From Theodoxus fluviatilis (Eukaryota > Mollusca > Gastropoda > Cycloneritida > Neritidae), in the NCBI GenBank assembly GCA_034096865.1, contig JAWQFJ010014564.1, forward strand, positions 1 to 25,000: a stretch of 25,000 nt of DNA. The letters are read 5' to 3'. Of this stretch, positions 1 to 9,152 are shown piece after piece. The notes under the pieces are model-generated. The model searched no databases, was not told the DNA's origin, and saw nothing but the letters and a program-made list of their open reading frames with translations. The position numbers and the translations under genes are program-made. Every line of letters begins with the position of its first letter. Position 1 is the stretch's first letter.

Positions 1-44
1 TGTGGGCACTAAGATGAACGATCGATTTGATGTCCCCCCGACTG

Positions 45-58
45 CGAGAGACAGAGAC

Positions 59-95
<37 letters not shown>

Positions 96-98
96 GGC

Positions 99-138
<40 letters not shown>

Positions 139-160
139 GGACAGACAGAAACAGAGAGAG
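45..160. repeat. (ACAG)n microsatellite
   Basis: About 28 nearly perfect copies of a four-base ACAG unit, with single-base interruptions (GGCAG near 97 and ACGG near 139). It is flanked on both sides by short GAGA stretches. The apparent open frame on the minus strand is only the cyclic translation of the repeat. Confidence 0.97.
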
Positions 161-273
161 GGAACTTGGAACTCATTTTAAATAGGCCAGACAGCCATTC
201 CCAGTGAGAACATAAAGAAAACAATTAAAATGTGACATTATTTCATATTCAGTCTGACTTATCATTCGCTAAT

Positions 274-297
274 GAGAGAGAGAGAGAGATAGAGAGA

Positions 298-369
<72 letters not shown>
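274..369. repeat. (GA)n microsatellite
   Basis: Almost pure GA dinucleotide tract with two interruptions near the left end. It directly precedes the inverted-repeat element at about 400-706. The minus-strand Ser/Leu open frame across it is a repeat artefact. Confidence 0.97.
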
Positions 370-373
<4 letters not shown>

Positions 374-399
374 AATTGAGCTCGACTACCTATCCAGTT

Positions 400-706
400 T
401 GAAAAGTAGGAAAGTCTTCCAAAGAAGGGCCACACTAGTGGACTCATCCGAAAGAGGGTGGTGGAAAGACAGCCAAGCTGGAGGGCCACAACATCTGATT
501 GGCAAGCAATTTTGGTCGGTTGATAACTCGCAGTGAATTCGCGGTTATGACAAAATGAATTGAAGATTGAAAAACAAAAATTCGAAAAAACGCAGCCAAT
601 CAGATGTTGTGACCCGCCACCATGTGTAGCTCGCCAATTTTTGCCTGTCTTTCCCACACCCTTCTCGTACGAGGCCAGTAGTGTGGCTCGTCTCTGGAAG
701 CTTTTC
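400..706. mobile_element. Small inverted-repeat (foldback/MITE-like) element, CACTAGTGG family
   Basis: The two halves are diverged reverse complements. The left arm (about 400-504) carries GGCCACACTAGTGG and then ACAACATCTGATTGGC; the right arm (about 595-706) carries the same blocks in reverse complement. A loop of roughly 90 bp lies between. No coding potential is seen, so this is a non-autonomous element. The same terminal and internal blocks recur at about 9.48 kb and 10.60-10.90 kb, so it is a repeat family. I could not define a target-site duplication, so the ends are approximate and the superfamily is unassigned. Confidence 0.7.
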
Positions 707-1330
707 CGAAAAGTACACCCGGATAAATGTGATGCATAATTATAAGAGTTGTGTACATTATCGTGTTACGTATAACTGCAGTACAATGCCAAAAAACCAT
801 AATTTGAATCACGCACAAATAATGTGCACATTACAGCAATGACATTCATACCCAGTTATTAATGAGGCCAATTTGCATATGACTCGTTTGTTCATGACTG
901 CCTGATGATTTTTTCTAGTTTCTCATAGCACTCTTTATTTGCATGAAAATGTACCCGACCACACGAATTATTTTTTTTGCATCGCGTGCTTTGATTAGAT
1001 GCTGTACTGGAAGCGTACCTGATCGTCTGCTAGTGCTTAGAAGTGTATTTCTTCCTACTATCATCATACACATTGCAGTAGATTTAAACTGAAATAAAGG
1101 CTTCCGTCTACCATTAATTTTCTGCACAAAATGGACACTTTTTGTCCACGTTTTGTTGAGTGTAGGTTTGCCATGTGAACATTGTTCCTCAGGCGGATAT
1201 GAACAAGCGAGTCCCTAAATTGTGTATGCACTCGTATGTACTGAAATAGCTCTCACATTCAAGTTTTGTTTTCAAATATCTGTACAAGGAACTTCGATTA
1301 GTCTCACTGACTTTCATTATCCTTCTATCT
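707..1330. other. Intergenic, no recognisable feature
   Basis: AT-rich sequence with no long open frame starting at ATG, no recognisable domain and no strong repeat. Only short frames of about 70 codons occur, and these look random. Confidence 0.6.
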
Positions 1331-1420
1331 TGTTGTTGGTGGTGGTGATGGTGATGGTGGTGGCGTCGGTGGCGGCGGCGGGAGTGGCGGTGGTGGCGGC
1401 GGCGGTGGTGGTAGTGGCGG

Positions 1421-1453
<33 letters not shown>

Positions 1454-1660
1454 TGGCAGCGGCGGCGGTGGTGGTGGTGGTAGGGGCGGAGGTGGTGGTG
1501 GTGGTGATGGCGGCGGCGGAGGTGGCGGTGGTTGCGGCGGTGGCGGCTGAGGTGGTGGTGGTGGTGGCTGTGGTGGCACTGATGGTGGTGGTGATGGTGG
1601 TGGTGGTGTTAGTGGTGGTGGTGATGGCGGCGATGGTGGTTGTGGCGGTGGTGGTGGTGG
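1331..1660. repeat. GGT/GGC trinucleotide-rich tract
   Basis: About 330 bp made almost entirely of GGT, GGC, GGA and GAT triplets with strong strand asymmetry: purine/G-rich on plus, C-rich on minus. Clustered GG runs make guanine-quadruplex formation on the plus strand plausible. The minus strand reads as poly-proline and the plus strand as poly-Val/Ala; both are artefacts of the triplet repeat. Confidence 0.9.
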
Positions 1661-1696
1661 CATAGTCATGTGTTTGTATATGTGTGCGTGTGAATG

Positions 1697-1697
1697 T

Positions 1698-1769
<72 letters not shown>

Positions 1770-1792
1770 CTTGTGTGTTTGTGTATGTGTGC

Positions 1793-1862
<70 letters not shown>
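1697..1862. repeat. (GT)n microsatellite, two tracts
   Basis: Two long GT tracts (about 1697-1760 and 1793-1862), separated by a GC-alternating and GTTT-containing spacer. Alternating purine-pyrimidine tracts of this length can adopt Z-DNA. Apparent Cys/Val open frames are repeat artefacts. Confidence 0.97.
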
Positions 1863-1864
<2 letters not shown>

Positions 1865-2130
1865 AAGTCATGCAGTCTTTGACCGAGGGGTGTGCATTTT
1901 TTTTAAATCATTGGTTATTCCACACATACACAAACCCGGGCCTTGATTGACATCGCCCTACTGCTCTGAAACAGTTTAGTTTTACTGATAGATTTTCTTT
2001 CTACACCATTAGATAAGCCTGTTTTGACAGTCAGTTAAACGATATTTTACTAAGCAGCAGCCAGTTTATCATAGCGAACATTGACAAGCGATACAAGAAG
2101 GAGGGGGTCACACAGCCACGTGCAAGTGCA

Positions 2131-2658
2131 GAGTTACTGGAGATGCTGAGTTGCTGGAGATGCAGAGTTGCAAGAGATGCTGTGTTGCTGGAGATGCTTA
2201 GTTGTTGGAGATGCAGTGTGGCTGGAGATGCAGAGTTGCTGGAGTTGCTGAGTTGCTGGAGATGCTGGAGATGCAGAGTTGCTGGAGATGCAGGTTGCTG
2301 GAGATGCAGAGTTGCTGGAGAAGTTGAGTTGCTGGAGATGCTGGAAATGCAGAGTTGCTGGAGATGCAGAGTTGCTGGAGATGCAGAGTTGCTGGAGATG
2401 CAGAGTTGCTGGAGTTTCTGAGTTGATGGAGAAGTTGAGTTGCAGGAGATGCTGGAGATGCAGAGTTGCTGGAGTTTCTGAGTTGCTGGAGAAGTTGAGT
2501 TGCAGGAGATGCTGGAGATGCAGAGTTGCTGGAGATGCTGAGTTGCTGGAGATGCAGAGTTGCTGGAGATGCTGAGTTGCTGTAGTTGCTGGAGATGCTG
2601 AGTTGCTGGAGATGCAGAGTTGCTGGAGATGCTGAGTTGCTGGAGATGCTGAGTTGCT
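2131..2658. repeat. 17-bp minisatellite (about 30 copies)
   Basis: Tandem array of a 17-bp unit of the form GAGTTGCTGGAGATGCW, with W alternating A or T between units and with some truncated or indel units. Because 17 is not a multiple of three, every frame cycles through the unit and yields a 17-residue periodic peptide. This explains the long open frames on both strands without any gene. Variant units (GAGTTTC, GAGAAGTTGAG, TGCAGGAG) recur in the same order around 2411-2460 and 2471-2520, suggesting block duplication. Confidence 0.93.
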
Positions 2659-3065
2659 GCGGGCGCATTCATGATGCTGCTAGTTCAGTTGTGTACTTTT
2701 TGCAAGTACTCAGTAGTAGCGCGCAGCTTGTTCCCCTCCCATTTCAGAAGTCTTTTTGTAACCTACGTAAGCGGCCGCGAGAAAGGACACCGATCTAACA
2801 CACTTTACGTTAGAACTCTAGCTATTCACAACCGAGCAGCACTATAGAGTGGCCACGAGAGCAGGCGAGTAAAGAATGAGAGTACAACCCTTCAAATGTG
2901 TGAGAGTCCTTTGAAAGCGATTTATGTGGCCGTGAAGATGAATACTAGAAAGTGAGGGTTTGGAACTTTCACATCGGTGTTGAGGCGACACACGCTCTTT
3001 AGTCCTACACAATATGAGCTGGGTCGACCAGGAGGGCCCACAGAATTTCGGCTATTTGGCATCTC
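2659..3065. other. Intergenic, no recognisable feature
   Basis: Unique-looking sequence between the 17-bp minisatellite and the LINE. No domain, RNA gene or clear repeat was recognised. Confidence 0.5.
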
Positions 3066-3388
3066 TCAAGGTTGCCTGGGCAAACATCCCCTTGATACCG
3101 CGATCTGTTGATTTGCCTCCCTTGACCATTGGGGTGTCTGGGGTGTCAACGTGGAGATGGTACCTTTGTCACCTGTCAGCAGCTCCCTCGGGAGGACAGG
3201 CACACTGGTTCTCACTTGACACTCAACTCTCACTTCTGGTTCCGGAAACTTGACCCAACCACACCCTGGTAACGTTTCTGCTGTCGGGCGAAACGAAGTG
3301 AGGGGGCTGGCACGTTTCGACGCCCAACTACAAGTTCTTGGAGAGGAGACGGGCGCCGCCAAGATTGACCCAAGCCCACTGAAAGGAC
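3066..3388 (+). mobile_element. Probable 5' untranslated region of the LINE
   Basis: The stretch just upstream of the endonuclease frame is probably the LINE 5' region. About 60 bp here (3070-3130; key blocks CGCGATCTG, TGATTT, CCCTTGACCA) match a second copy near 18519-18590, so it is repetitive. I see no convincing coding sequence in it. The true 5' end of the element is unknown. Confidence 0.5.
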
Positions 3389-4442
3389 ATGATGAGGACA
3401 AGACAACAGAATACCAAGCCGGATCGGTCGGGGCCCGGAACAACAACGACCGCGCACTCCACTGCCAGCCTCCAGGGTGGATGCGACAAGTGGGCTACTG
3501 GAGCTACGACATCAGTCAAGTTGCCAGCAAAGGGCACAACCATAGGAACATGGAGCGTAAGAACTCTCCATGCATGCGGCAAAATCCACGAACTCACACA
3601 CGAGCTGAAGCGATACCGTTTGGACATCATCGGACTAGCCGAGGTCAGGTGGCTAGGCTTTGGAGAAACATCAACAGACGAAGGGCACAAGATCTGGTTC
3701 AGCGGAGAAGACACAAAACATCAACCCTGGGTCGCTTTCATCGTTAGAAAAGAGGTAGTCAATAGTGTTATCAACTGGACCCCTGTCTCCATTAGGCTCA
3801 TCTCCATCCGTATTTCAGCGAGACCACACAACATCACCATCATCCAGGTCTACGCTCCAACATCAGACTACGAAGACGAGGAGATTAAACAGTTTTACGA
3901 ACAGATAGAGTGCATCATAGCCAAGGTCCCGAAGAAAGACATCCTCATCATCCAAGGCGACTGGAACGCAAAGGTTGGAACAGACGCCTACCAAGACTGG
4001 CCGGGGACAGTAGGAAGATTCGGCATAGGAGAGACCAACGACAGAGGGCTAAGACTTCTTGAGTTCGCCAGAAGCCACGGACTCACCCTGGCCAACACGC
4101 TGCATCCACACAAGCCGTCCAGAATAACGACCTGGCATGCTCCGAACGGGGAAGTACACAACCAGATCGACGACTTCATACTGGTGTCACAGCGGTTCAA
4201 GTCCAGCATCAACAAGGCGAACACGAGAACGTTTCCTGGCGCAGACATCGGCAGTGACCACGACCTAGTGCTTATCACCATCAAGCTGAAGCTGAGGAGC
4301 AAGCGCACCGCCAAGAACCCTCGCATCAGATTTGACCTAGATAAACTGAGAGACTCAGAGATAGCAGAGGCATTCCAGGCCCACATAGGCGGAAAGTTTG
4401 CAGCCCTGAACGTCGTAAACAGCGACATTGACACCATCATCA
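3389..4442 (+). pseudogene. LINE endonuclease domain (EEP / AP-endonuclease family, RTE-like), N-terminal part of a broken ORF2
   Basis: Open from ATG 3389 for about 351 codons until interrupted by an inserted LTR. The protein carries an endonuclease/exonuclease/phosphatase domain from about residue 48 to 300, which nicks target DNA during target-primed retrotransposition. Visible blocks in order are GTWSVRTL, IIGLAEVRW (catalytic Glu), IIQVYAPTSD, IIQGDWNAKVG (Asp and Asn), QIDDFILV and GSDHDLV (catalytic Asp-His). The Asn normally seen in the GTWNVRT block is Ser here, a one-base change that may lower activity. The style matches the RTE-like proteins often annotated as craniofacial development protein 2-like. 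No internal stop is present, suggesting a fairly young copy, but the element is dead because most of its reverse transcriptase is missing downstream. Confidence 0.85.
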
Positions 4443-5008
4443 TGTTACGAATCGAATGTGCCGAATGGTGTGTGCACGTGATTAGTTTTTGACTGATTAT
4501 TTTTAGCATGAGGTGGTGACGTAGTGACTGAGGAGTGTTCAAGCGTGAGCGGATGTTCGGATGGAATGTATATTTGTCGAGTGAAAGCGGTGTAAATACC
4601 GCGGATGTATGATGATTGATAGTGAAGAAACGGATGAGTGAGTTTGTGTTGTTTTCAGGGTTCTTTGGTACAACGAGTGACGAGACGATAGTGGAGGCTA
4701 GGAGCTTTACTGGCAGGGGCCGGTGAGAAGACTCTCGGCGGGGGCCGATGAGCGGTGTGAAGACTGTTGGTGGGGACCGATGAGCGCTGGCAGAGAGAGT
4801 GTTGGCGGGGGGCCGCTTTAGCGTCCGTAGACGGTGTCGGTGGGGGTCACACGTCAGCACCCGTGAGCCCTGGTGTGGGACGGGGCAGTTGAGTTTTTTA
4901 TGTTTGAATACACTCATTCATAACTCTGTGCTGGTGTTTGTGTTTTTCTTGTTTATTTTCATTGTGCAGGCTAGGCTAACCCGAGGCCCAGTTAGCCGGT
5001 CCGTAACA
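4443..5008. mobile_element. Solo LTR inserted in the LINE
   Basis: A 566-bp segment beginning TGTTACG and ending CGTAACA, a perfect 7-bp terminal inverted repeat of the TG...CA type used by LTR retrotransposons. It is flanked by near-identical 5-bp sequences, CATCA (4438-4442) and CACCA (5009-5013), as expected for an integrase target duplication with one C-to-T change. Removing it and one copy of the duplication restores the LINE reading frame, which confirms the boundaries. Inside are imperfect repeats of about 35 bp around GGGGCCGATGAG (4715-4815). No gag or pol lies within, so this is a solo LTR left by LTR-LTR recombination. Orientation and clade are not determined. Confidence 0.85.
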
Positions 5009-5549
5009 CACCAACAACATCAAGGAAGTCATGTTGTCGTCAGCCGAGGAAGTTCTTGGGAGAAGACTTGCAGACAGAGCGAGAGCATGTGGGATGGAGG
5101 TCAGCACGGAGAAATCAAAAACGATGGTGAACAGCACGACCGACACCAGTGCAGACATCACCATGAATGGCGAGAAGCTAGAAGAAGTCACCAGCTTCAA
5201 GTACCTGGGGGCAACCCTGTCCAAGGACGGCACCAGTACTGCGGAGGTCCGCACAAGAATAGCCATGGCGACCTCAGCGATGGCCCGACTGAGCAGGATG
5301 TGGAGAAGCAACTTCATCAGCTGCTCCACCAAGTACAGACTCTACAAGTCTCTGGTGGTTTCCATCCTACTTTACGGCTGTGAGACCAGGACGTAACTGG
5401 CGGACACAGAGCGAAGGATCCAGGCATTTGAGACCAAGTCCGCATCTCCTACTTGGAGCACAAAACGAATGAGTTTGTATGGAACATGAAAGCAGCACTT
5501 GTATGCCCACAGGAACCCCTTCTGGCGATCGTCAAGCGACGCAAGCTGG
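5009..5549 (+). pseudogene. LINE, continued: end of endonuclease-RT linker fused to reverse transcriptase C-terminal part
   Basis: This resumes the same LINE frame as 3389-4442. The first roughly 18 codons (to about 5063, ending in the AEEVLGR block) belong to the linker after the endonuclease. The next residues (LADRARACGMEVSTEKSK, then FKYLGATLSKDG, RTRIAMATSAM, YKSLVVSILLYGCET) belong to the thumb and post-RT region. The fingers and palm, including the catalytic Y-x-D-D box, are absent. A single internal deletion at about 5060-5066, across a repeated AGA, explains this. A premature TAA follows at about 5394, and a frameshift follows near 5440. Cognate sequence continues to about 5549 (LLAIVKRRKLA), where a palindromic insert begins. 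Confidence 0.85.
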
Positions 5550-5804
5550 CCTGCCCCGAGTTGCGCAGTCCCAGCGCTTGAAAGCGCTGGACGGGAGCAG
5601 CGCTTGCGCCGCTCAAACGTTTCGCTAAATTTCCCGCTCATCACCACTTGCAAGCGCTGACGAGATTCCCGCTCATCACCGCTTGCAAGCGCTGACGAGA
5701 CGGTGGGTGGTGATGAGCGGGAAATTTAGCGAAACGTTTGAGCGGCGCAAGCGCTGCTCCCGTCCAGCGCTTTCAAGCGCTGGGACTGCGCAACTCGGGG
5801 CAGG
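5550..5804. mobile_element. Near-perfect palindromic MITE (about 97-bp arms) inserted in the LINE
   Basis: The left arm (5550-5646) and right arm (about 5707-5804) are essentially perfect reverse complements, beginning CCTGCCCCGAGTTGCG. The short centre holds two direct copies of a block containing CTTGCAAGCGCTGACGAGA (about 5633-5664 and 5668-5698). The LINE protein frame is interrupted exactly here: Lys-Leu-Ala on the left and Phe-Gly-His on the right are neighbours in intact relatives. It is therefore an insertion. The identity of the arms suggests recent insertion or gene conversion within the hairpin. The exact ends are ambiguous by a few bases, and no clean target duplication is visible. 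Confidence 0.85.
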
Positions 5805-5966
5805 TTTGGCCACGTCACCAGGCACGACTCCCTGTGCAAGACTGTACTGCAGGGCACACTGGAGGGCGGTCGTCGCCGTGGTCGACAGAGAAAGAGCTGG
5901 ACGGACAACGTCAAGGAGTGGACGGTCCTCCCCATGAAAGAGCTGCTCGAAGCAGCCAAAAAAGCC
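5805..5966 (+). pseudogene. LINE ORF2, C-terminal segment
   Basis: Continuation of the LINE frame after the palindrome: FGHVTRHDSL, LQGTLEGGRRRGRQRK, SWTDNVKEW and the MKELLEAAKK block. These are the conserved C-terminal motifs that follow the thumb in RTE-like LINEs. The frame is open here but ends where another inverted-repeat insertion starts at about 5967. Confidence 0.8.
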
Positions 5967-6328
5967 GAGAATGACCTGGCTTTGAGTCAACCAATCACGA
6001 GCCTTGAAAATAGACGCTGCCACGTGACCCAGATTTCACACTCAGCTCGCACTCAGCTGCTCAAATTTTGTGATTCGGGTGTAATACTGCCAAGAAACGT
6101 CGTTTAGCTTAAGATTACACCCGAATCACGCGGACCGTTAAGGTGCGTGGAGTACAGTACCGCCGAGCAAGACGTTTGTCACAAAACGCAGATACAATAA
6201 CGCGGCCGGATCTTAGCATAACTTCCCGGGCGTGTGAAGTCAGTCAGGCGGAGTGGCGGGTGCGGTCAAGGTCAGAATAACCACCGACTTCGACCATTTC
6301 AGCCTTATTCATGAGCCAGGTCATTCTC
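5967..6328. mobile_element. Short inverted-repeat insertion (MITE-like) in the LINE tail
   Basis: Terminal inverted repeats of 15 bp, GAGAATGACCTGGCT (5967-5981) and its exact complement (6314-6328), enclose 362 bp with no coding potential. The LINE C-terminal sequence is found on both sides (AAKKA on the left, RPEWRR on the right). AGC next to each end may be a 3-bp target duplication, but this is weak. A second internal inverted repeat, GTGATTCGGGTGTAAT (6070-6085) against 6114-6129, forms a 16-bp stem with a 28-base loop. Confidence 0.65.
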
Positions 6329-6436
6329 AGCATTGTCGTGGTGACAGACCTGAATGGCGGAGGATCTCCGTGTCGTCGTCCCTCATGTCCCCCCAACGGC
6401 CAGAGCGGTCAAGGGAATGAGGTGAGGTGAGGTGAC
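6329..6436 (+). pseudogene. LINE 3' end with short tandem-repeat tail
   Basis: The last codons of the LINE ORF (RPEWRRISVSSSLMSPQRP...) run to a TGA at about 6418-6420. They are followed almost at once by GAGGT repeats (about 6420-6436) instead of a poly(A) tail. Ending in a short tandem repeat shortly after the stop is typical of RTE-like LINEs. This fixes the 3' boundary of the layered element that began upstream of 3389. Confidence 0.7.
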
Positions 6437-6539
6437 CACCATAGCATTTAGAGTGGGAGATGGCCTCCCATCCAGTAGTCACCCGCGTTCACGCTTGATT
6501 AACCACAGATAGCGTCTCCGTTCTCCCGCTGTCCCTCTG

Positions 6540-7261
6540 GGGCGGGTTTCAAAATACGAAGATCTCAGTAGATCTACGCAGATCTCGCCAATTGGGCAGT
6601 TTCATTCTTTGCTTGCTCGCGAGCCAATCGTAGGCGAGCGTAGATTGAGCGAGGCAGTTTGAGCGGTGCCTAGCTAGTGAGATTCAAGATGGCGGACAGC
6701 ATGAGCATCGTGTCACTAGGAGTGACGTTTTTGGACGAGTCTTCGGTTAACTTTAACTTTCTTGGTTTACGGTAAGGTTTGAGGTTATTGTGTAAATTGA
6801 ACATTTGTATTACCACTACCTATGCCCTGATAAGTGACTCCTGAGCCTAGTGCAGTCAAAAACCCTATGTACACTACCGCGCACTAGCGATTTACCTTTA
6901 CGCAAAGGGAGGTCAGAATGTAGAGTTACGTCTCTTTGCGAGAGAATTTTCAATTCGAACTTAATGCAGGATTTCTCACCGTCAACCACACATCGTGCAC
7001 ACAATAAAGAAAAAAATCGTAATCTACTTCAATTGTCCAGCTGAGATTGCAGCGAGGTGACAAATTAAGGCACACATGAGTCAGCGGAGAACGAATTATC
7101 GAATAGTTTCAGTGTAGAAGCGTCACAAAACATAAACCCTAGTCTCGGTCGTCGCCATCTTGGATCTTCGCTCGCCGCTGGGGTAGTTTCTTTTTTAGCT
7201 AGCTCTTACTGCGAAGCAAGATCTTGCGACCAAGATCGACTACCTATTTTGAAACCCGCCC
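6540..7261. mobile_element. 722-bp MITE with GGGCGGGTTTCAAAATA termini
   Basis: Terminal inverted repeats GGGCGGGTTTCAAAATA (6540-6556, and its complement at 7245-7261) are flanked by CTG on both sides (6537-6539 and 7262-7264), a candidate 3-bp target duplication. Weaker subterminal complementarity continues inwards to CAAGATGGCG blocks about 150 bp from each end. The interior has only short frames, and an internal hairpin around CGCAAAGGGAGG (about 6895-6950) makes similar peptides on both strands. It is a non-autonomous DNA element. A 3-bp duplication would fit the PIF/Harbinger group, but CTG is not its usual target. Confidence 0.75.
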
Positions 7262-7264
7262 CTG

Positions 7265-7553
7265 CTCTAGGTCGTGATGAACTTGCTTTGACCATAGCAA
7301 CGATAAGAATGGCAGAGGAGGCCGCGTCCCCACTGGGTTTGCAAGTTCACGCTCGAATTCCGCCAGATAACCTCCGCATCTCCTGCCGTTGCTCTCCACT
7401 CGATTCCGCGCCCTCCGCACTCTGGCAGAGGAATACTGCGACACAGGCAGATACAGTTTCCAAGATAGCAGGAACACTGACCAGGCCAAGGATCTGCTAC
7501 AGGCTATACAGGCCGTCGCACACGATGCAACGGAAACAGATTTTGAACAATGA
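7265..7553 (+). pseudogene. Degenerate coding relic of unknown family, ending next to an LTR-like unit
   Basis: From about 7396 to the TGA at 7551 one plus frame is open and looks protein-like (FRALRTLAEEYCDTGRYSF, then DQAKDLLQAIQAVAHD...). An in-frame stop interrupts it upstream at about 7365. The frame ends six bases before the LTR-like unit, as the last gene of an LTR retrotransposon might. I do not recognise the family, and chance is possible at this length. Confidence 0.3.
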
Positions 7554-7559
7554 TGCACA

Positions 7560-8052
7560 TGTTGTGAAGGTTCCAGAACGAACCCGAACATCATTGTCTG
7601 TGACTGTGTCACGTGACATCATTCATGAAGTTTCGCGGCAGTGGAGTAGATCGTACGCTTTTCTGGAAGTGTCTGGAACCTGTGTAGAGGGTATATAAGC
7701 CCGACAGACACACACACACACACACACGAGAGGGCAGATACGACAGAGTTAAGGTGAGAGCTTAACTAGGGGATAAATGAGTCCTCCTTTGTAAGGAGTG
7801 AGTCCTCTGCGGCACTGCTCGTAGAGTGAAGCTGCTACGACGGTATCGTTTACTGTCACCGCTGTGTATCGACCAGTGCGTGAATAAAGTTTATCGAAAA
7901 CGACCACCAGCGTTTGCAACTTTGACTTCCCGGCGCAAGCTAGGAGAATCCTCGTACAACAAGACTATTGCAAGAGAAAAGTGCAACACACGCGTTTACT
8001 CGTGTGCGATCAGATATGTCAATGGACTTTGGAGTCACCAGAAATGATAACA
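7560..8052 (+). mobile_element. LTR-like unit with TATA box and polyadenylation signal
   Basis: The segment starts TGTTGTG and ends GATAACA. It contains a TATA box (TATATAA at about 7690) downstream of several GAA/TTC blocks (TTCCAGAA near 7571; TGGAAGTGTCTGGAA near 7665) resembling heat-shock elements. An AATAAA signal lies near 7883. This order (enhancer, TATA, polyA signal, about 490 bp) fits a retrotransposon LTR. No target duplication or primer binding site is visible, so it may instead be the 3' LTR of a truncated element or a host promoter. A short CA tract lies at 7709-7728. Confidence 0.4.
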
Positions 8053-8221
8053 CGGTGTAGGACCGATTCTATTCTCACAGTAGTTCAAGTGAAATAATTC
8101 TGCCCGTTAGCTAATAGGAACACTCCTTGCCTTCCCCCGTTGCTCTTTACCCTTACATGAGTCAATGATGTCTACCAATTTTTCTTCGATTCGCATGCGA
8201 AACACTTTTTGTAGAATTGTT

Positions 8222-8295
8222 TACACACACACAGATACACACACACGCGCGCGCGCGCGCGCGCACGCACACGCACACACACAGACACACAGACA

Positions 8296-8335
<40 letters not shown>
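8222..8335. repeat. (CA)n microsatellite with central (CG)n
   Basis: ACAC tracts flank an alternating CG core (about 8244-8265) and a CAGACA interruption. Alternating CG inside CA tracts is a strong Z-DNA-forming arrangement. No gene is present. Confidence 0.96.
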
Positions 8336-8338
<3 letters not shown>

Positions 8339-8582
8339 CCATAACCACAAAACAGTATATATTTCTCACAACTCTTCGTAGAACAAATCAATCAATCATT
8401 CAAATCACTTCTTTATTCAAATCGGACTGTACGTCGAAGTCAGGAATCCGCAGTGCAATTCGACATGGGCCAGCGACAGAGAAATGTGATACTACATAAC
8501 TTATCGTGTCGCTGAGAGGTCCGACGAGTTTCACCGTGTGCGAATACGCTAAAAAAAAAGGTTCGGAATCCCATCCACTGAT

Positions 8583-8657
8583 GGGCCACACGGCATGTTC
8601 CCGTTCCGCCGTTTCCCATTTCGCCGTTTCCCGTTTCGCCGTTTCCCGTTTTGCCAT
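8583..8657. repeat. Short tandem repeat, CGTTTCC / CGCCGTTTCC unit
   Basis: About five imperfect copies of a roughly 14-bp unit (GCCGTTTCCCGTTTC and variants). Related GGCGAAA/GGGAAACG words reappear in opposite orientation near 9390-9475. The upstream stretch 8340-8580 has no recognisable feature. Confidence 0.75.
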
Positions 8658-8715
8658 ATTAATCAAGTAAGTGTCACTTTGCCGTCAAAGTGAGATACAT
8701 AGAAATCAGTAAAAG

Positions 8716-8727
8716 TGAGATATATAG

Positions 8728-8820
<93 letters not shown>

Positions 8821-9019
8821 GAGAGAGAGACAGAGAGAGAGACAGAGAGAGAGACAGAGAGAGAGACAGAGAGAGACAGAGAGAGACAGAGAGAGACAGA
8901 GAGAGAATGAGAGACAGAGGGCCTGAGCGACTAAGGGAAAGAGAGAGAGGACCAGAGAGAGACAGAGCGATTGAGAGAGGGACAGAGAGATTGAGAGAGA
9001 CAGAGAGATTGAGAGAAAG

Positions 9020-9052
<33 letters not shown>
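8716..9052. repeat. Compound (TA)n-(GA)n microsatellite
   Basis: A TA tract (about 8716-8778) passes directly into a long GAGA/GACA tract (8779-9052) with ATTGA and CCTGAG interruptions. The Arg/Glu open frame across it is a repeat artefact. AATAAA occurs just downstream at about 9127. Confidence 0.96.
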
Positions 9053-9055
<3 letters not shown>

Positions 9056-9152
9056 ACTGACCTTCGCTAATTCCTCTGTGCCTCTGGTTTCACAACGCGC
9101 AGGACAGTTGTCAACAGTACACTTTCAATAAATATTTTCACCACGGTTGTAG

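Noticed and set aside
1222..1669. Long Val/Ala-rich plus frame and Pro-rich minus frame
   Set aside because: Direct translation of the GGT/GGC triplet repeat; no start context, splice sites or non-repeat domain.
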